Positions 51,866-60,478 of a DNA stretch of 64,000 bases are shown here, piece after piece. The translations under genes and the position numbers were made by a program. This DNA comes from Nocardia colli (lineage in GTDB: Bacteria; Actinomycetota; Actinomycetes; Mycobacteriales; Mycobacteriaceae): positions 1 through 64,000 of the forward strand of contig NZ_VXLC01000049.1 in the NCBI RefSeq assembly GCF_008704205.1, read 5' to 3'. The first letter of the stretch is position 1. The number at the start of each line of letters is the position of its first letter. The notes under the pieces were generated by a model, which was not told the DNA's origin, did not search any database, and saw only the letters and a list, made by a program, of their open reading frames with translations.

Positions 51866-52608
51866 TGCGGACCTCCCGTCCTGGTCGCCGAAATCTGCTG
51901 CGCGACAACGCGGTACAGCTCGTCGATGACCTCATCCATGTTCAGGTCGCTGGTGTCGACCAGCACGGCGTCGTCGGCCGGACGCAGTGGGGACACCTTG
52001 CGGGTGGAATCGAGGTTGTCGCGTCGCTGCACGTCGGCGAGCACGGCCTCGTAGTCGTCGCCGCGGCCTTCGGCGATGTTCTGCTGGTTGCGCCGGTGCG
52101 CACGAGCCTCCGCCGAGGCGGTCAGGTAGATCTTGGCGTCCGCGTCGGTCAGTACGACGGTGCCGATGTCGCGGCCCTCGACCACGATGCGCTGTGCGGC
52201 CGCGGCGAGGTCGCGTTGCAGCGCGACGAGCAGATCGCGGACCTCGGACACCGCCGAGACCGCGGAGACAGCCTTGGTGACGGCGTCGCCGCGGATCTCC
52301 GCGGACACGTCCTCACCGTCGAGCTCGATCACCTCGCGGCGCGGATCGGTGCCGATGGACAGCGGCAGCTCCTTGACCGCCGCACCGATGGCGGCGGCGT
52401 CGGTCAGCTCGATGCCGGCCCGCAGCACGCGCAGCGTGGCGACCCGGTACATCGCGCCGGTGTCCAGGTAGCGGGCACCCAGCCGGGTGGCGAGGCGACG
52501 CGAGACGCTGGATTTACCGGTGCCGGACGGGCCGTCCATGGCCACGACGAGCGGACTGGTCCCCGACAGCTGCCGGGGCGCCTCGACCGGAATCTCCACA
52601 CCCATCAC
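51862..52608 (-). CDS. cmk: cytidylate kinase
   Basis: 248 residues. P-loop AMDGPSGTGKSSVSRRLA, the CMP-binding region RYLDTGAMYRVATL, IVVEGRDIGTVVLTDADAKIYLTAS and RRDNLDSTRKVSPLRPADDAVLVDT. Phosphorylates CMP and dCMP with ATP. Begins at a GTG (52608) or the next ATG (52605), both overlapping the rluB stop; order rluB-cmk-der is conserved in mycobacteria. Confidence 0.95.
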   Translation of the reverse strand: MMGVEIPVEAPRQLSGTSPLVVAMDGPSGTGKSSVSRRLATRLGARYLDTGAMYRVATLRVLRAGIELTDAAAIGAAVKELPLSIGTDPRREVIELDGEDVSAEIRGDAVTKAVSAVSAVSEVRDLLVALQRDLAAAAQRIVVEGRDIGTVVLTDADAKIYLTASAEARAHRRNQQNIAEGRGDDYEAVLADVQRRDNLDSTRKVSPLRPADDAVLVDTSDLNMDEVIDELYRVVAQQISATRTGGPQ

Positions 52609-54284
52609 AACGACACCGCCTCGTAGAGTTTGCCGATTTCACCGCGACCGAGCACGCGCAGCGTGCCGGGGCGTTGGTCGCCGAGCGCGACCGGACCGAT
52701 ATTGGTACGCACCAGCCGGGATACCGGATGACCGACCGCGTCGAGCAGCCGGCGCACGATGTGCTTGCGCCCTTCGTGCAACACCAGTTTCACCAGGGAT
52801 CGTCCCTCGTTGATCTCCAGCACCTGGAAGCTGTCGACCTTCGCCGGGCCGTCCTCGAGCTCGATGCCGTCCTTGAGCTTCTTGCCGATCCCCTTGTGCA
52901 CCTCGCCGTTGACCGTGGCCAGGTAGGTCTTGGAGACCTCGTAGGACGGGTGCATCAGGCGGTGTGCGAGATCGCCGTCGTTGGTGAGCAGCAGCAGGCC
53001 CTCGGTGTCGGCGTCCAGGCGGCCGACGTGGAAGAGCCGCTGACCGGCCGCGATGCGCTCGGCGACGATGTCACCGACGCAGGGGCGGCCGAGATCATCG
53101 GACATGGTGGACTGCCAGCCCTTCGGCTTGTTCAGCACGATGTGCACCAGCTCCGAGCGCACCATCACCCGGGTGCCGTCGACGCGGACCACGGCGAGTT
53201 CCGGATCGATCCGCAGGCCCTGCTCGACCACGATGGCGCCGTCGACCTCGACGCGGCCCTGCGCGATCATCTCCTCGGCGGCGCGGCGCGAGGCCACACC
53301 CGCCTTGGCGAGGACCTTCTGCAAGCGTTCGCCCTCGCCCCACGGCATCTTGTCGTGGCCCTCGGACGTGGCCGGCTCGACATGCTGACGCTTGGCGGGC
53401 TTGGCGTTGTTCAGCGTCGGGTTCGACTGGGTCTGCTTCTGCGGCTTGGGGTTCTTCTTCTTGCCGGTCGGCGCGGACTGGGCGGCGCGCCGCTGCGGGA
53501 TGCTGCCGGTCGACCTGGCGCCGGGCTGCGCGTCGGCGCGGTAGGAGTTGCCGGACTGGGCGTTGCCCTGACCGGAACCGCCTTCGTTGCGGCCGCGGTA
53601 GGCATTCCCGCCGGAGCCGGCTTCGCTGCGGTTGCGGTAGGCGTTGGCGGCCGAACCGGATTCGCCGCGCGAGCCGTTGCCTTCGCTGCGGCCGCGGTAA
53701 GCGTTTCCGCCGGTACCGGCCTCGCTGCGATCGCGGTAGCTGTTGTCGCGCGAGCCGCGGTAGCCGCCTTGCGCGGAGCCTTCGCTACGGCCGCGGTAGG
53801 CGTTGCCGCCCTCGGAGCGCTCGCGGTAGCCGCCTTGCGACGAGCCACCTTCGGAGCGGCCGCGGTAAGAAGTGCCGCCCTGCGAAGAGTTGCCGCGGTA
53901 GCCGCCGGCCTGCGAGTTGTTGTCGCGCGAGCCGCGATAGCCGCCCTGGGCGGAGCCTTCACTGCGGCCGCGGTAGGCGTTACCGCCCTCGGAGCGCTCA
54001 CGGTACGAGCCGCCGGCCTGCGCGCCACGATCGGAGCGGCCGCGCGGGCTGCCACCTTCGGAGCGGTCGCGGTAGCCGCCGCCTTGGGCTGCGCCACCGC
54101 GATATGCGTTGCCGCCCTGCGCGTTTCCGCGCGAGCCGCCCGACGGGGCTGCGCCGCGGTAGCCGCCCTCGCTGCGCGCCGCGCCGCGTTCTGTCCCCCT
54201 TCGAGCGGCGCCGCGCACGGGGCGCTGCTCGTCACTGCGTTTCCTGCGATCCGGTGTGCCATCTCGGCGAGCGGAAGTATTCAT
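52605..54284 (-). CDS. rluB: RluB-type pseudouridine synthase with a 300-residue RG-rich N-terminus
   Basis: 559 residues. Residues 1-310 are a low-complexity Arg/Gly/Ser/Tyr segment built from repeats of the form GGNAYRGRSEG. The enzyme follows: S4 RNA-binding domain (about 315-375, RLQKVLAKAGVASRRAAEEM) and the RsuA/RluB catalytic domain with GRLDADTEGLLLLTNDG (catalytic Asp424), KTYLATVNG and GRKHIVRRLLDAVGHPV. Makes pseudouridine in 23S rRNA. The usual enzyme is about 250 residues, so the extension more than doubles it. AGGAC precedes the ATG. Confidence 0.93.
   Translation of the reverse strand: MNTSARRDGTPDRRKRSDEQRPVRGAARRGTERGAARSEGGYRGAAPSGGSRGNAQGGNAYRGGAAQGGGYRDRSEGGSPRGRSDRGAQAGGSYRERSEGGNAYRGRSEGSAQGGYRGSRDNNSQAGGYRGNSSQGGTSYRGRSEGGSSQGGYRERSEGGNAYRGRSEGSAQGGYRGSRDNSYRDRSEAGTGGNAYRGRSEGNGSRGESGSAANAYRNRSEAGSGGNAYRGRNEGGSGQGNAQSGNSYRADAQPGARSTGSIPQRRAAQSAPTGKKKNPKPQKQTQSNPTLNNAKPAKRQHVEPATSEGHDKMPWGEGERLQKVLAKAGVASRRAAEEMIAQGRVEVDGAIVVEQGLRIDPELAVVRVDGTRVMVRSELVHIVLNKPKGWQSTMSDDLGRPCVGDIVAERIAAGQRLFHVGRLDADTEGLLLLTNDGDLAHRLMHPSYEVSKTYLATVNGEVHKGIGKKLKDGIELEDGPAKVDSFQVLEINEGRSLVKLVLHEGRKHIVRRLLDAVGHPVSRLVRTNIGPVALGDQRPGTLRVLGRGEIGKLYEAVSL
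53742..54005. repeat. long direct repeat inside the rluB extension
   Basis: Two copies (53742-53828 and 53919-54005) encode an identical 29-residue stretch beginning YRERSEGGNAYRGRSEG and ending GSRDN, and are nearly identical in DNA. Shorter related units flank them. This is a likely site of copy-number change by slippage or recombination. Confidence 0.8.
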
Positions 54285-54293
54285 TTTGTCCTG

Positions 54294-55532
54294 TCAATCC
54301 TCGCTGCCGAGGTCCAAGTCGGCCTCGGCGGGTTTTTTCAGCCTGGTGTAACGGGGGTCCGTATCCAGGCTCTCGTTGATCTCATCGATCAGGTCGACGC
54401 CCGGGAGCAAGGGCGCCAGCGGCGGCAAATCGGTCAGCGACGCGAGTCCGATCCGTTCCAGGAACAGCTCGGTCGTGCAATACGTCGTCCCGTTGGTTTC
54501 CGGGTCGACGCCTGCCTCGGCGAGCAGGCCCCTGGCCAGCAGCGTGCGCATCACCCCATCGACGTTCACGCCGCGCACCGCGCTGACCCTGGTCCGGGTC
54601 ACCGGCTGACGGTATGCCACCACCGCCAGAGTTTCCAAAGCCGCCCGCGTCAATTTGGTGCGGGCGCCATCGAGCAGCACCCGCTCGACATATGGTGCGT
54701 ACTCGCTGCGAGTATAGAAGCGCCAGCCGTCCCCGACGAAACGCAGATCGATCCCGCTCCCCCGCGCGGACAGCTCGGCCCGCATCTCCCGCAACACCTC
54801 GTCCACCCGCTCGGTGGTGTCGTCCAACGCCGCCGCCAGCTGCTCTACCGGGGCCGGAGCGTCCACGACAAGCAACATCGCCTCCAACGCCGACCGGAAT
54901 TCAGCATCCTCCAAATGCTCAGGCGTGAACTCCGCCACTGTGTTCTTGGCGACTGGTGTCGCGTCGTAGGTGGTCGAGTTGGGAGCGTCGGTTTCCGGAG
55001 TCCCAGCCTTCGCAGCTGAGGTTGTGTCGTCGGCGTCGGAGGGTGCATCGTCCGCGTCCGAAGTCGTGCCGTCCACGTCTGAAGTGGCGGCGTCCGCGGC
55101 CGATGTCGCGCCGTCCACGCCGGCGGACGTCGCATCGCGGACAACCGCCGTCGCGCCGTTCTCACCGGACAAGGCATCCTCGGCAACAACAGCGGTCGCG
55201 TCGGCGACACCTGCGGACGTCGCGCTGTCAGTAACTGCGGTCGAGGTGTCTGGTTCGGTTGCGATGTCCGCGTCCGAAGGCGCGGCGGTAGCAGCGGCGA
55301 CGGCTGAGGTCCGGCCGGCTGCTGCTGTGGCTCGGGCGGCTGGGGTTGCGGTGTCTGTGGGCCGAGCGGTGTTGTCGGCTGCGGAGGAATCGGCGGATTC
55401 CGGGGCGGCGGTGCTGGTTTCGCGCGCGGTGGTGTCGCCCGAAGTCGGCGCGGCGGGGTGGCCGACGGATTCGGGGGCGTCGGCGGGGAGGTCGGTGGAG
55501 TTCGCGACCTCGGCGTCCACGGAGTCGTTCAC
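54294..55532 (-). CDS. scpB: segregation and condensation protein ScpB
   Basis: 412 residues. About 205 N-terminal residues are low-complexity (Ala/Thr/Asp/Ser, repeated DATSAGVDGATSAADAATS), then the winged-helix ScpB: FRSALEAMLLVVDAPAPVEQLAAALD, GDGWRFYTRSEYAPYVERVL, TLAVVAYRQPVTRTRVSAVRGVNVDGVMRTL. ScpB binds ScpA and SMC to compact the chromosome. The GTG overlaps the scpA stop. Confidence 0.94.
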   Translation of the reverse strand: MNDSVDAEVANSTDLPADAPESVGHPAAPTSGDTTARETSTAAPESADSSAADNTARPTDTATPAARATAAAGRTSAVAAATAAPSDADIATEPDTSTAVTDSATSAGVADATAVVAEDALSGENGATAVVRDATSAGVDGATSAADAATSDVDGTTSDADDAPSDADDTTSAAKAGTPETDAPNSTTYDATPVAKNTVAEFTPEHLEDAEFRSALEAMLLVVDAPAPVEQLAAALDDTTERVDEVLREMRAELSARGSGIDLRFVGDGWRFYTRSEYAPYVERVLLDGARTKLTRAALETLAVVAYRQPVTRTRVSAVRGVNVDGVMRTLLARGLLAEAGVDPETNGTTYCTTELFLERIGLASLTDLPPLAPLLPGVDLIDEINESLDTDPRYTRLKKPAEADLDLGSED

Positions 55533-56818
55533 CCGTAATCCTCCTCGATGTTCAGGTTTTGCTCGGCTTCGGGGGCGTCGTCGCCGATCCAGCTGATGGA
55601 CAGTTGGCCGAGCGGGTCGGGCTGGTCGAACTCGATCGTCTTGCCGCGGTAGAGCTCGAGCAGGGCCAGGAAGCGCGCGACGATCTCGATCGGGGCTTCG
55701 CAGTCCTCGACCAGCTGGCTGAAGGTGGTCCAGCCACCCTTGCCGGCCAACTTCAACCGTTCGAGCACGAGCGCGGCTTGTTCGGCGACCGAGATGGCGT
55801 GCGAGTGCAGGTGGTCGAGGCCGACCCTGGGCACCGGGCGCGGGCGGAACGCCGCGGCGGCGATCGCGGCGAACTCGTGCGCGTCTACTCCCAGCGTAAC
55901 CTCGGGCAGCAGGTCGGCGAAGCAGTCCTCCAGGCCGACCGCGCGCGGGTATCGGCGCAGCGCGACGGCCTCCAGCTCGCCGAACAACTCGGCCACCTGT
56001 TTGAACGCCCGGTATTGCAGCAGCCGCGCGAACAGCAGGTCCCGCGCCTCGAGCAGCTCGAGGTCCTCGGCGTCGGTCATCTCTCCCGACGGCAGCAGCC
56101 GCGCGGCCTTCAGATCGAGCAAGGTGGCTGCGACAACCAGGAATTCGGTGGTCTGATCCAGGATCTTGTCCGCGCGCAAAGTCACCGCCGCGGTATTACC
56201 GGACAACGCGGCGGTCAAAGCCTTGGTATACGCGATGAATTCATCGGTGACCTGATGCAACGCCACCTCGGTGACGTCCAACTTGCGCGAACTGATCAGC
56301 GTCAGCAACAGATCGAACGGCCCCTGAAAGTTACTCAGCCGCAGATGAAACCCGGACTTCTTCTCCTCCGCCGCAGTTTCCTCCGAGCCGCCCGCCGCAA
56401 CCGCATCGCTCGACGCCACCTTGCCCGCAACCACCGCGCCGCCCACGCCCGCCGCATCGTCTGCGCCGCTGGCCACAGCGTCTGCCGCGTCGCCCACAAC
56501 GTCGGTGCCAGCCGTTTCGTCTGCGGCAGCCGCATCGCTCGCGTCGTTGGCAACTACCACATCGCCGGCACCCGCCATGTCGCCCTCGATCGACTCCGAC
56601 AGCAGGTCGGAATCCGTGGTCGTGGGCTCGTCGGGCATCTCGACATCATCGAGCACGGGGGTGTCGGGGGCTTCGCCCAGGTCCGGCGTTGCCGGGTGGT
56701 CGGCGCGCGCGGAGGCCCGCTCCAAGAGGTCGCCCGAGGGGTGGTCGTCGCCGTGCGCGACCCCTTGGCCGGTCGAGTGGGTGGTAGCGGGTGGCGCGGC
56801 GTCGGGGCCGCCGATCAC
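55529..56818 (-). CDS. scpA: segregation and condensation protein ScpA
   Basis: 429 residues. About 155 acidic, Ala/Asp-rich, low-complexity residues precede the kleisin: HLRLSNFQGPFDLLLTLISSRKLDVTEVALHQVTDEFIAY, DLKAARLLPSGEMTDAEDLELLEARDLLFARLLQYRAFK, and the C-terminal winged helix FLALLELYRGKTIEFDQPDPLGQLSISW. It bridges the SMC heads together with ScpB. Its start overlaps the parA stop by four bases. Confidence 0.95.
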   Translation of the reverse strand: MIGGPDAAPPATTHSTGQGVAHGDDHPSGDLLERASARADHPATPDLGEAPDTPVLDDVEMPDEPTTTDSDLLSESIEGDMAGAGDVVVANDASDAAAADETAGTDVVGDAADAVASGADDAAGVGGAVVAGKVASSDAVAAGGSEETAAEEKKSGFHLRLSNFQGPFDLLLTLISSRKLDVTEVALHQVTDEFIAYTKALTAALSGNTAAVTLRADKILDQTTEFLVVAATLLDLKAARLLPSGEMTDAEDLELLEARDLLFARLLQYRAFKQVAELFGELEAVALRRYPRAVGLEDCFADLLPEVTLGVDAHEFAAIAAAAFRPRPVPRVGLDHLHSHAISVAEQAALVLERLKLAGKGGWTTFSQLVEDCEAPIEIVARFLALLELYRGKTIEFDQPDPLGQLSISWIGDDAPEAEQNLNIEEDYG

Positions 56819-57789
56819 CGGCCCGACCGGTGGATGACTTCCCGCGCCATCGCCCGATATGCTTCGGCTCCACTGGATTTCGGCGCCCAGGTGGTGATCG
56901 GCTCGCCGGCCACGCTGGCGTCGGGGAACCGGACGGTGCGGGAGATCGCGGCGTCGTAGACCAGGTCGCCGAACACCTCGACGACGCGGGCCATGACCTG
57001 ACGCGAATGGAGTAGTCGCGCGTCGAACATGGTGACCACGATGCCGTAGAGACTCAGCCGCGGGTTCAGCCGGTCACGCACTTTCTCCACGGTGTCGTTG
57101 AGCAGCGCGAGCCCGCGCAGCGAGAAGTATTCGCATTCCATCGGAATGATCACACCGTCGGCGCAGGCCAGCGCGTTGACCGTGAGCAGGCCGAGCGACG
57201 GCTGACAGTCGATGATGATGTAGTCGTAGCGATCGCGGATGGAATGCAGTGCGCGGCCGAGCGAATGCTCGCGGCCGACCTCGTTGACCAGCTGGATTTC
57301 CGCGGCCGACAGGTCGATGTTGCTGGGCAGCAGGTCCATGTTCTCGACCCGGGTCTGCATCAGCACGTCATCGATCGAACCCTTGGAGCCGACCAGCAGG
57401 TCGTGCACGGTGAGGTCGAGATCGTGGTGGGCCACACCCAATCCCGCGGACAGCGCGCCCTGCGGGTCGAGGTCGACCAGCAACACCTTGCGTCCGTATT
57501 CGGCCAGCGAGGCGCCGAGGTTGATGGTGGAGGTCGTCTTGCCGACGCCGCCCTTCTGGTTGCACATGGCGACGATGAGGGCGTCGCCGTGGCGTTCCAG
57601 CGGTGGCGGGTCCGGCACGAGGCGCAGTGGGCGTCCGGTCGGTCCGAGCGCCGCGTCCTCCGGGACTGGTTCGGCTCCGGTGCCCCACAGGGTTTCGGCC
57701 GCGGCCTCCGAGTACGGACCCGTGCGCTGTCCCGTGCGCGGCTCCGCCCCAGCACCCATCGGCGGCTCTGCCGCTTCGGCTGATGTCAC
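56815..57789 (-). CDS. parA: ParA/Soj family chromosome-partitioning ATPase
   Basis: 324 residues. A Pro/Glu-rich N-terminal extension (about 1-70), then the deviant Walker A CNQKGGVGKTTSTINLG, LLVDLDPQGALSAGLG, IIIDCQPSLGLLTVNALAC and PMECEYFSLRGLALL. Corresponds to the Rv1708 position (not the oriC ParA), next to scpAB. GTG start with AAGGAGC 8 bases upstream. First gene of the parA-scpA-scpB-rluB-cmk-der operon. Confidence 0.93.
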   Translation of the reverse strand: MTSAEAAEPPMGAGAEPRTGQRTGPYSEAAAETLWGTGAEPVPEDAALGPTGRPLRLVPDPPPLERHGDALIVAMCNQKGGVGKTTSTINLGASLAEYGRKVLLVDLDPQGALSAGLGVAHHDLDLTVHDLLVGSKGSIDDVLMQTRVENMDLLPSNIDLSAAEIQLVNEVGREHSLGRALHSIRDRYDYIIIDCQPSLGLLTVNALACADGVIIPMECEYFSLRGLALLNDTVEKVRDRLNPRLSLYGIVVTMFDARLLHSRQVMARVVEVFGDLVYDAAISRTVRFPDASVAGEPITTWAPKSSGAEAYRAMAREVIHRSGR

Positions 57790-57984
57790 GATCCGCTGCT
57801 CCTTATACGTTCCTGCCCGTTGCCTCGCCGAGCGTAGCGAGGCCGATCAGGCCCGACCCTCGCTTTCGTACGGTCCGACTCCCGATAGACGCTACCGCGT
57901 GCGAGGGTGCAAGTGCCGCGACGCGCGCGGCGTGTTCGCAGCACCACGCCGTGCCTCGAACAGCACGACGCTACCGCGTATCGC

Positions 57985-58449
57985 TCAGCGCCACTCCGGG
58001 TCACCGTCGAAATGCACGTCGAAGCGGTCGTGCAACTCGTCCATGCTGTCCCATTCCGCCTCCCCACGGGCGATCCGGCCGAGCTGCCGGAAATATTCGA
58101 ACCGCACGATACCCGGTGTCAGCACCGCCAAAAACTCCGCCGGACCGTCGGCGGACGCACCGAACGCGTGCACGGTGCCGGGCGGCACGACGACCAGTCC
58201 GCCCTTGCGCACCGCGCTCAATTCACCGTCGACCAGAAATTCCATGATGCCGTCGAGGACGTAGAAGATCTCCGTCGACTGCGTGTGGTGATGTGGCCGA
58301 GTGCCATTCGCGCCCGCGGCGAGCACCAGGCGGTTCGCGCCGAACAGGCCCTCGGAGTTCTGGCTGTCCTCGAGCAGCTGGAAGGAACCGCCGCCCGGCA
58401 GGGCTACCGCTTCGACCTCGGATTCCTGGACGATGAAAGACTTTGGCAT
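57985..58449 (-). CDS. cupin domain-containing protein
   Basis: 154 residues. Cupin motif 1 is GTRPHHHTQSTEIFYVLDGIMEFLVDG (three His and a Glu as metal ligands) and motif 2 is VVVPPGTVHAFG. Small single-domain cupins bind metals for isomerase or dioxygenase reactions, or serve as sensors; nothing here is diagnostic. GAGGTGA precedes the ATG. It sits in the stretch where the mycobacterial order has several other genes. Confidence 0.85.
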   Translation of the reverse strand: MPKSFIVQESEVEAVALPGGGSFQLLEDSQNSEGLFGANRLVLAAGANGTRPHHHTQSTEIFYVLDGIMEFLVDGELSAVRKGGLVVVPPGTVHAFGASADGPAEFLAVLTPGIVRFEYFRQLGRIARGEAEWDSMDELHDRFDVHFDGDPEWR

Positions 58450-58844
58450 TCAACTCACCTCGCGTCGCGCACGTCGAGGCCCACACCCCGACAGAGAGGT
58501 CAACCGGACTGAGGTCCAGTTTCTTCCGGCGGAGGTCGGCCTGTCCCAGTGAGTACGAGCGGGCTGCTCAGCTTCGCCTGGCCAGTGAAAACTGAAGACC
58601 TACCCAGGTTTTCACTGAAGTAATGCTGGGCGCGTCGTGTGCCGTACCCGGCTTACCTCCGCGGTCAGGTGCGCAATGTTGCGTTCCAGCGTGGTCATCT
58701 GGCTGTGGTGGCGTTTCGAGAGGGCTTCGCAAACCTGCTTCGTCTGGCACATATCTATCAGCCTGCGGAGTGGTGTGCGAGGTCAGAGACAAGTGTGCGA
58801 AGGCGAACCTATCTGGCGCTTGGTCTCTGGTGGTTGTTGAGGGT
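58450..58844. other. 395-base gap between cupin and xerD
   Basis: Contains the inverted repeat described next and no convincing gene. A plus-strand frame (58639 to about 58850) reads YLRGQVRNVAFQRGHLAVVA and could be a decayed remnant, but there is neither a clear start signal nor a known family. Confidence 0.45.
58583..58617. promoter_or_regulatory. 10-base inverted repeat upstream of the cupin gene
   Basis: CAGTGAAAAC (58583-58592) and GTTTTCACTG (58608-58617) are perfectly complementary, separated by 15 bases, 134-168 bases upstream of the cupin start. AT-rich for this genome. It could be an operator, a terminator-like hairpin, or the end of a lost element. Confidence 0.5.
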
Positions 58845-59798
58845 TCAGCGGGCTCGGGGGTGGGCGGTGGCCCAGACTTCGCGCAGGGTGTTGACGGTTA
58901 CCAGGGTGTAGATCTGGGTGGTGGTTACCGAGGCGTGGCCCAGAAGTTCTTGGACCACGCGGACATCCGCGCCGCCGTCGAGGAGGTGGGTGGCGAACGA
59001 GTGCCGCAACGTGTGCGGGGAGACGGTCGCGGCGATGCCCGCGCGTTCGGCGGCGGTTTGCAGTACCTGCCAGGCACTTTGCCGCGAGAGCCGACCGCCG
59101 CGGGCATTGAGGAACAGCGCGCCCGCGTTACCTTTTCCGCTCGCCGCGAGTTTCGGCCGTCCACGAACGAGATACGCGTCGACCGAGGCGAGCGCCGGCC
59201 TGCCGATCGGCACCATGCGTTGCTTGCCGCCCTTGCCGTGCAGCACGACGGCACGTTCGTCGGTGTCGATGTCATCGACATCGAGCCCGACCATCTCGGA
59301 AATTCGTGCGCCCGTGGAGTACAGCAGTTCCAACAGCGCACGATCGCGCAGCCCGCGCGGACCCCCGTCGGTGCCGGGCGCGGCATCGGGATCGCTGACC
59401 GAACCGCCGCCCGCGGCCTCCAGCAGCTTCAGCACCTGGTCGTAGGGCAGCGCCTTGGGCAGCCTGCGACCCGGTGCGGGCGGTTTCACCGCGTGCGCGA
59501 CATCGGTGGTGGTCATCCCCTCCGCCGCGGCGAAGCGGTGCAGCCCGCGCACCGCGATCAGCGCGCGAGCCACCGAACTGGCGGCCAGCGGCGGGAATTC
59601 GGTGCCGCCGGCCCGCAGCGCCATGGTGAACTCGGCGACGTCGGCCTCGGCGACCTGGTCGAGCGCGGTGATGCCGCGCCCGATCAGGAAGTCGAGGTAC
59701 CGGCCGAGGTCCCGCCGGTACGCGCCGAGGGTGTTGCGCGCGGCGCCGCGCTCGACCGCGAGATGGTCGAGGTAGGCGTCCAATTCCCGCGCGAGCAC
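58845..59798 (-). CDS. xerD: tyrosine recombinase XerD
   Basis: 317 residues. SAM-like N-terminal core-binding domain (about 1-90, LDAYLDHLAVERGAARNTLGAYRRDL) and catalytic domain with Arg in STGARISEMVGLDV, Lys in HGKGGKQRMVPIG, HTLRHSFATHLL (H-x2-R), LLGHASVTTTQIYT (His and nucleophile Tyr). Resolves chromosome dimers at dif with XerC. GTG start with GGGGGA upstream; downstream of the NUDIX gene as in Rv1700-Rv1701. It ends within AHPRAR. Confidence 0.95.
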   Translation of the reverse strand: MLARELDAYLDHLAVERGAARNTLGAYRRDLGRYLDFLIGRGITALDQVAEADVAEFTMALRAGGTEFPPLAASSVARALIAVRGLHRFAAAEGMTTTDVAHAVKPPAPGRRLPKALPYDQVLKLLEAAGGGSVSDPDAAPGTDGGPRGLRDRALLELLYSTGARISEMVGLDVDDIDTDERAVVLHGKGGKQRMVPIGRPALASVDAYLVRGRPKLAASGKGNAGALFLNARGGRLSRQSAWQVLQTAAERAGIAATVSPHTLRHSFATHLLDGGADVRVVQELLGHASVTTTQIYTLVTVNTLREVWATAHPRAR

Positions 59799-59811
59799 CG
59801 GCGGTCCCCCG

Positions 59812-60474
59812 TCAGTCCGTCGACTTCGCGGCGGCCTTGCGGCGCAGGAACGCCGTCGGCTGACCGGGCCACGGCGCATCCGCGGGACGTAGCTCGACAT
59901 TTCCGGCCCGGGCCGCGGCCAGCGCGAGCACACCGGCCACGGCGGTCGCGTTGACGATCTCCCCGGCCAGCGCCGCGCGCACCGCCTGATCGACCGGCAT
60001 CCGGACGATCTCCAGGTCGGCTTCCTCGTTTTCCGGCTCCGGCTGCTCGGTGTCGTACAGCCCACGCGCGCAGTAGACCCGCAGCGCCTCGTCGGTGAAT
60101 CCCGGCGAGAGCGCCACATCCACCAGCACCGCCCATTCCCTTGCGGCCAGCCCGGTCTCCTCGGCCAGCTCGCGCTGCGCGGCGACGAGCGGGTCCTCGC
60201 CGGGCAGGTCGAGCAGTCCGGCGGGCAGCTCGAGCAGCCGCCTGCCGATCGGATGCCGGTACTGGTTGATCAGCACCACGTTGTCGTCGGCATCGATCGC
60301 CGCGACGGCGACCGCGCCGTGATGCTCGATCACCTCACGCTCGGCGACCTTGCCGCCGGGCATGCGCACCTGGTCGAGCCGCAGCGCCAGAATGGCGCCG
60401 CTGTAGACGGTCTCGCTGGACACGGTCTCGAAATCGTGGCTGCCCTTTTCGGCGCTGCCACCGTCCTGCGTCAT
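59812..60474 (-). CDS. NUDIX hydrolase (ADP-ribose pyrophosphatase-like)
   Basis: 220 residues. The NUDIX box is GLLDLPGEDPLVAAQRELAE followed by ETGL, matching G-x5-E-x7-R-E-x2-E-E-x-G. NQYRHPIGRRLLELPAG upstream is typical of ADP-ribose pyrophosphatases, as is Rv1700. Probably clears ADP-ribose to AMP and ribose 5-phosphate. Starts four bases after the pyrG stop and ends 13 bases before xerD. Confidence 0.92.
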   Translation of the reverse strand: MTQDGGSAEKGSHDFETVSSETVYSGAILALRLDQVRMPGGKVAEREVIEHHGAVAVAAIDADDNVVLINQYRHPIGRRLLELPAGLLDLPGEDPLVAAQRELAEETGLAAREWAVLVDVALSPGFTDEALRVYCARGLYDTEQPEPENEEADLEIVRMPVDQAVRAALAGEIVNATAVAGVLALAAARAGNVELRPADAPWPGQPTAFLRRKAAAKSTD

Positions 60475-60478
60475 CGCC

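Noticed and set aside
53400..54200. Repetitive DNA resembling a CRISPR array
   Set aside because: The repeats are in-frame codon repeats of the rluB tail, without constant spacers.
52674..55019. 781-residue plus-strand frame with long Ala/Val runs
   Set aside because: Antisense to the low-complexity tail of rluB and scpB; no start signal and no domain.
58568..58792. 74-residue minus-strand frame
   Set aside because: No known family, weak start; overlaps the dyad at 58583-58617 and looks non-coding.
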